Positions 5,158 to 7,485 of a stretch of 7,485 nucleotides of DNA are shown here, in pieces. The stretch comes from Deltaproteobacteria bacterium (GTDB lineage: Bacteria; Desulfobacterota; DSM-4660; Desulfatiglandales; Desulfatiglandaceae), in NCBI GenBank assembly GCA_018644785.1, contig JABGPV010000243.1, positions 1-7,485 of the forward strand. The letters are read 5' to 3'. Numbering within the stretch: position 1 is the first letter of the stretch; each line of letters begins with the position of its first letter. The position numbers and the translations under genes are program-made. Under the pieces are notes generated by a model that was not told where the DNA came from, ran no database searches, and was given only the letters and a program-made list of their open reading frames with translations.

Positions 5158-6405
5158 ATGAATGCATTTTTGATCATCATTCTGTTTATTCTCGTTGGCG
5201 ATTACGTTCTCGGCCTGGTAGTGGATGTCCTCAATGTCAAACACCTGAAAACCGATCTGCCCGGGGCCTTCTCTGGATATTACGACGGGGAAAAATACAG
5301 AAAATCGCAGCAATACCTCAAGGAAAACACCCGATTTGAACTGATCACCGGTTCCATATCGACGCCGGCGGTTATTGCCTTTATTCTACTGGGAGGGTTT
5401 AACTGGGTGGATCAGTGGTCCAGGAGCTTTCACTGGGGCCCCATCGTTACGGGTCTTATTTTTGCCGCCATTTTGCTGTTCGGGTCCCAAATACTGAGCC
5501 TGCCCTTTTCTATCTACAGCACATTTGTTATTGAGGAAAAATATGGATTCAACAAGACGACGCCGGGAACCTTTGTGCTGGACATTCTGAAGGGATGGTT
5601 GCTGGTGATTATTATCGGTGCCCCCGTGTTTTCAGCCATTTTGTGGTTCTTTGAGAAAACCGGCCCCATGGCGTGGGCTTATTGCTGGGGGGCGCTCACG
5701 GTCATTCAGGTTTTTCTCATGTTTATCGCACCGGTGGTGATCATGCCCATTTTCAATAAATTCGTTCCTCTGGAGGAGGGAGAGCTAAAATCGGCCATTG
5801 AAGACTATGCCAAAAAGCAGCAGTTTAAAATGAAAGGCGTTTTCTCCATGGACGGATCCAAACGCTCCACGAAATCCAATGCGTTTTTCACAGGATTTGG
5901 GCGTTTCAGACGCATTGTGCTGTTTGACACCCTCATTTCAAAGCATACCACCGAGGAACTGGTTTCCATTCTGGCCCACGAAATGGGGCACTACAAAAAG
6001 AAGCATATACTTAAATCCATTATCATTTCCATTCTGTCAACCGGGCTCATGTTTTATATTCTCTCCATCTTCATGAATAATCCCGCCCTGTTTGCAGCAT
6101 TTCAAATGGAGCATATCTCTATCTATGCCGGCCTGTTCTTTTTCGGTTTTCTTTATGCCCCCATCGAAATGATCCTCTCCATTTTCGGCAACATGTTGTC
6201 CCGCCACCATGAATATGAAGCCGATGCCTGGGCGGTCAGGACCTATCAACGGCCCCAATCCATGATTGCGGCCCTTAAAAAGCTCAGTGTGGACAACCTC
6301 TCCAACCTGACGCCCCACCCCCTCAAAGTGTTTCTGAGTTACAGTCACCCGCCGGTCCTGGAACGGATCCGCGCCATTCAGGGGTTTAGGAGGAGCGCCA
6401 GATAA
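5158..6405 (+). CDS. M48 family Ste24-like integral membrane zinc metalloprotease
   Basis: A 415-aa polytopic inner-membrane endopeptidase related to CAAX prenyl protease 1 (Ste24). Hydrophobic segments lie near residues 3-24, 64-82, 94-116, 143-165, 172-195, 285-305 and 322-345, giving the seven spans typical of Ste24. The zinc site is H274-E-M-G-H278 in LAHEMGHYKKKH, with E352 of EYEAD as third ligand. The conserved GSKRSTKSNAFFTGFG strand precedes it and SHPPVLERI follows near the C-terminus. The N-terminal soluble stretch (DGEKYRKSQQYLKENTRF) is also characteristic. Bacteria do not prenylate CAAX proteins, so a quality-control or membrane-protein processing role is more likely. ATG 5158 is preferred over the in-frame TTG at 5146, because GGAG (5148-5151) sits 6 nt before 5158. 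It lies 21 bp after queF, and no functional link to it is known to me. Confidence 0.92.
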   Translation: MNAFLIIILFILVGDYVLGLVVDVLNVKHLKTDLPGAFSGYYDGEKYRKSQQYLKENTRFELITGSISTPAVIAFILLGGFNWVDQWSRSFHWGPIVTGLIFAAILLFGSQILSLPFSIYSTFVIEEKYGFNKTTPGTFVLDILKGWLLVIIIGAPVFSAILWFFEKTGPMAWAYCWGALTVIQVFLMFIAPVVIMPIFNKFVPLEEGELKSAIEDYAKKQQFKMKGVFSMDGSKRSTKSNAFFTGFGRFRRIVLFDTLISKHTTEELVSILAHEMGHYKKKHILKSIIISILSTGLMFYILSIFMNNPALFAAFQMEHISIYAGLFFFGFLYAPIEMILSIFGNMLSRHHEYEADAWAVRTYQRPQSMIAALKKLSVDNLSNLTPHPLKVFLSYSHPPVLERIRAIQGFRRSAR

Positions 6406-6419
6406 AATCGACGCCTTTA

Positions 6420-7418
6420 TTATTCCATGGCCTGTTCCACAGCCACGGCTACGGCCACGGAGGCCCCCACCATGGGGTTGTTTCCCATGCCTATGAAACC
6501 CATCATTTCAACGTGGGCGGGAACTGAAGAAGAGCCGGCGAACTGAGCATCCGAATGCATTCTGCCCATGGTATCGGTCATCCCGTAGGAGGCGGGGCCG
6601 GCGCCCATGTTATCAGGATGAAGGGTTCGTCCCGTGCCACCGCCGGAAGCCACGGAAAAGTACTTTTTGCCCCTCATCTGGCATTCTTTCTTGTACGTGC
6701 CGGCCACCGGGTGCTGAAACCGGGTGGGGTTGGTGGAATTTCCCGTGATGGACACATCCACCCCCTCGTGGTGGTTGATGGCCACCCCTTCCCGTACGTC
6801 ATCAGCCCCGTAGCACTTCACCTTGGCCCGCTCTCCCTTTGAATAGGAAGTTTCCGTGACGATTTCAAGTGCACCGCTGTCATAGTCGAATTTTGTGATC
6901 ACATGGGTAAACCCGTTGATGCGACTAATGATGTGGGCCGCATCTTTCCCAAGGCCGTTTAAGATGACCCTTAACGGGTCTTTCCGGGCCTTGTTGGCGG
7001 ATTTGGCAAGACCGATGGCCCCTTCGGCAGCGGCAAAGGATTCATGGCCCGCCACAAAAGCGAAGCACTCTGTTTCCTCCTTTAACAGCATGGCCGCCAG
7101 GTTGCCATGTCCCAGGCCCACTTTCCGGTCGTCCGCAACGGAACCGGGAATACAGAAGGTCTGCAACCCTAACCCAAGGGTTTCCGCGATATCATAAGCC
7201 CGCATCTGTCCTTTTTTGATGGCGATGGCCGCCCCCAGCAGGTATGCCCAGCAGGCGTTCTCAAAACAGATGGGTTGAACATCTTTTACGGTCTGGTATA
7301 TATCCAAGCCCTTTTCCTTGCAGATCGCTTCGGCCTCTTCCAGGGAGGCGATGCCGTATTCTTCAAGAATGACGGTGATCTGTTTGATCCGTCTGTCATA
7401 TCCTTCAAAAAGTGCCAT
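6420..7418 (-). CDS. GGGtGRT family protein, function unknown
   Basis: A 332-aa soluble protein that carries the signature of the GGGtGRT family: SVASGGGTGRTLHPDNMG, with GGGTGRT at 259-265. The C-terminus is glycine- and alanine-rich (MMGFIGMGNNPMVGASVAVA). Other regions that look conserved are PICFENACWAYLLGAAIAIK (50-69), GLGHGNLAAMLL (101-112) and FVAGHESFAAAEGAIGLA (121-138). Cysteines occur at 33, 51, 57, 89, 118, 202 and 246. No signal peptide or membrane span is evident. The biochemical role is not established; family members often sit beside NifU-like Fe-S scaffold genes, as seems true here. ATG 7418 is chosen because the minus strand has GGGGGG 8 nt upstream and because the longer frame (to 7481) runs into the end of the preceding gene. 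The stop lies 14 bp from the convergent protease stop. Confidence 0.88.
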   Translation of the reverse strand: MALFEGYDRRIKQITVILEEYGIASLEEAEAICKEKGLDIYQTVKDVQPICFENACWAYLLGAAIAIKKGQMRAYDIAETLGLGLQTFCIPGSVADDRKVGLGHGNLAAMLLKEETECFAFVAGHESFAAAEGAIGLAKSANKARKDPLRVILNGLGKDAAHIISRINGFTHVITKFDYDSGALEIVTETSYSKGERAKVKCYGADDVREGVAINHHEGVDVSITGNSTNPTRFQHPVAGTYKKECQMRGKKYFSVASGGGTGRTLHPDNMGAGPASYGMTDTMGRMHSDAQFAGSSSVPAHVEMMGFIGMGNNPMVGASVAVAVAVEQAME

Positions 7419-7431
7419 TGTTTGATCCCCC

Positions 7432-7485
7432 CTATTGGTGTCTCGGATTGATGGTTTGAACGGCATCCTGAAACCGGCCATAGGT
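7432..7485 (-). CDS. C-terminal end of an upstream gene, probably a NifU-like Fe-S cluster scaffold
   Basis: The frame is open from the window edge and ends at TAG (7434-7432), giving TYGRFQDAVQTINPRHQ. From memory of the family, this resembles the C-terminal TYGRFDEAVKYIDPR-type ending of the NifU-like iron-sulfur assembly scaffold proteins that precede GGGtGRT genes. The stop is 13 bp before the GGGtGRT start and its last base abuts the GGGGGG ribosome binding site, as expected of a tightly spaced operon. Only 17 codons are visible, so no ligand cysteines can be checked and the assignment rests on the tail and on context. Confidence 0.55.
   Translation of the reverse strand, partial: TYGRFQDAVQTINPRHQ

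Noticed and set aside
6406..6419. Bidirectional terminator between the protease and GGGtGRT genes
   Set aside because: The gap is 14 bp with no inverted repeat.
7419..7481. N-terminal extension of the GGGtGRT protein to ATG 7481
   Set aside because: The extension lacks an RBS and overlaps a different frame that reads as the C-terminus of an upstream gene; ATG 7418 has a strong purine-rich RBS.

Overview
The window looks like chromosome from a free-living Gram-negative anaerobe, most likely a deltaproteobacterial (Desulfobacterota-type) organism. That rests on the gene families: a eukaryote-like glycogen branching enzyme, an XRE-cupin regulator, and a GGGtGRT protein next to what looks like a NifU-like scaffold. 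The lineage is an inference. No mobile element, CRISPR array, tRNA or rRNA was seen.

Layout, left to right. Positions 1-2320 (+) hold a glycogen synthesis unit: the C-terminal tail of glycogen synthase (glgA), overlapping by 8 bp a complete GH13_8-type branching enzyme. An 84-bp gap follows, then a 179-aa XRE-cupin transcriptional regulator (2405-2944, +). It converges, with 14 bp between stop codons, on a 436-aa PLP-dependent aminotransferase (2959-4269, -). Upstream of the aminotransferase on its own strand lie two tandem intrinsic terminators (4310-4368) and a 50-codon ORF (4391-4543, -) with a good ribosome binding site and an Ala/Val-rich tail. Only 40 bp separate the second terminator from the aminotransferase start. 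This resembles a leader-peptide and attenuator arrangement, or a tiny independent gene, and is the most novel part of the window.

Divergently, a perfect 21-bp inverted repeat (4671-4728) sits just before the ribosome binding site of queF (4750-5136, +; preQ0 reductase of queuosine synthesis). A 7-TM Ste24/HtpX-like M48 zinc protease follows 21 bp later (5158-6405, +). The right end is a minus-strand pair: the last 17 codons of a gene whose C-terminus resembles NifU-like Fe-S scaffold proteins (7432-7485), followed 13 bp later by a GGGtGRT-family protein (6420-7418). The second convergent junction (6405/6420) is again 14 bp with no visible terminator.

Functionally there are four blocks: glycogen elongation and branching; amino-acid transamination with probable leader control; queuosine synthesis plus membrane proteolysis; and an uncharacterised GGGtGRT/Fe-S-scaffold pair. 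Nothing in the sequence ties these blocks into one pathway.
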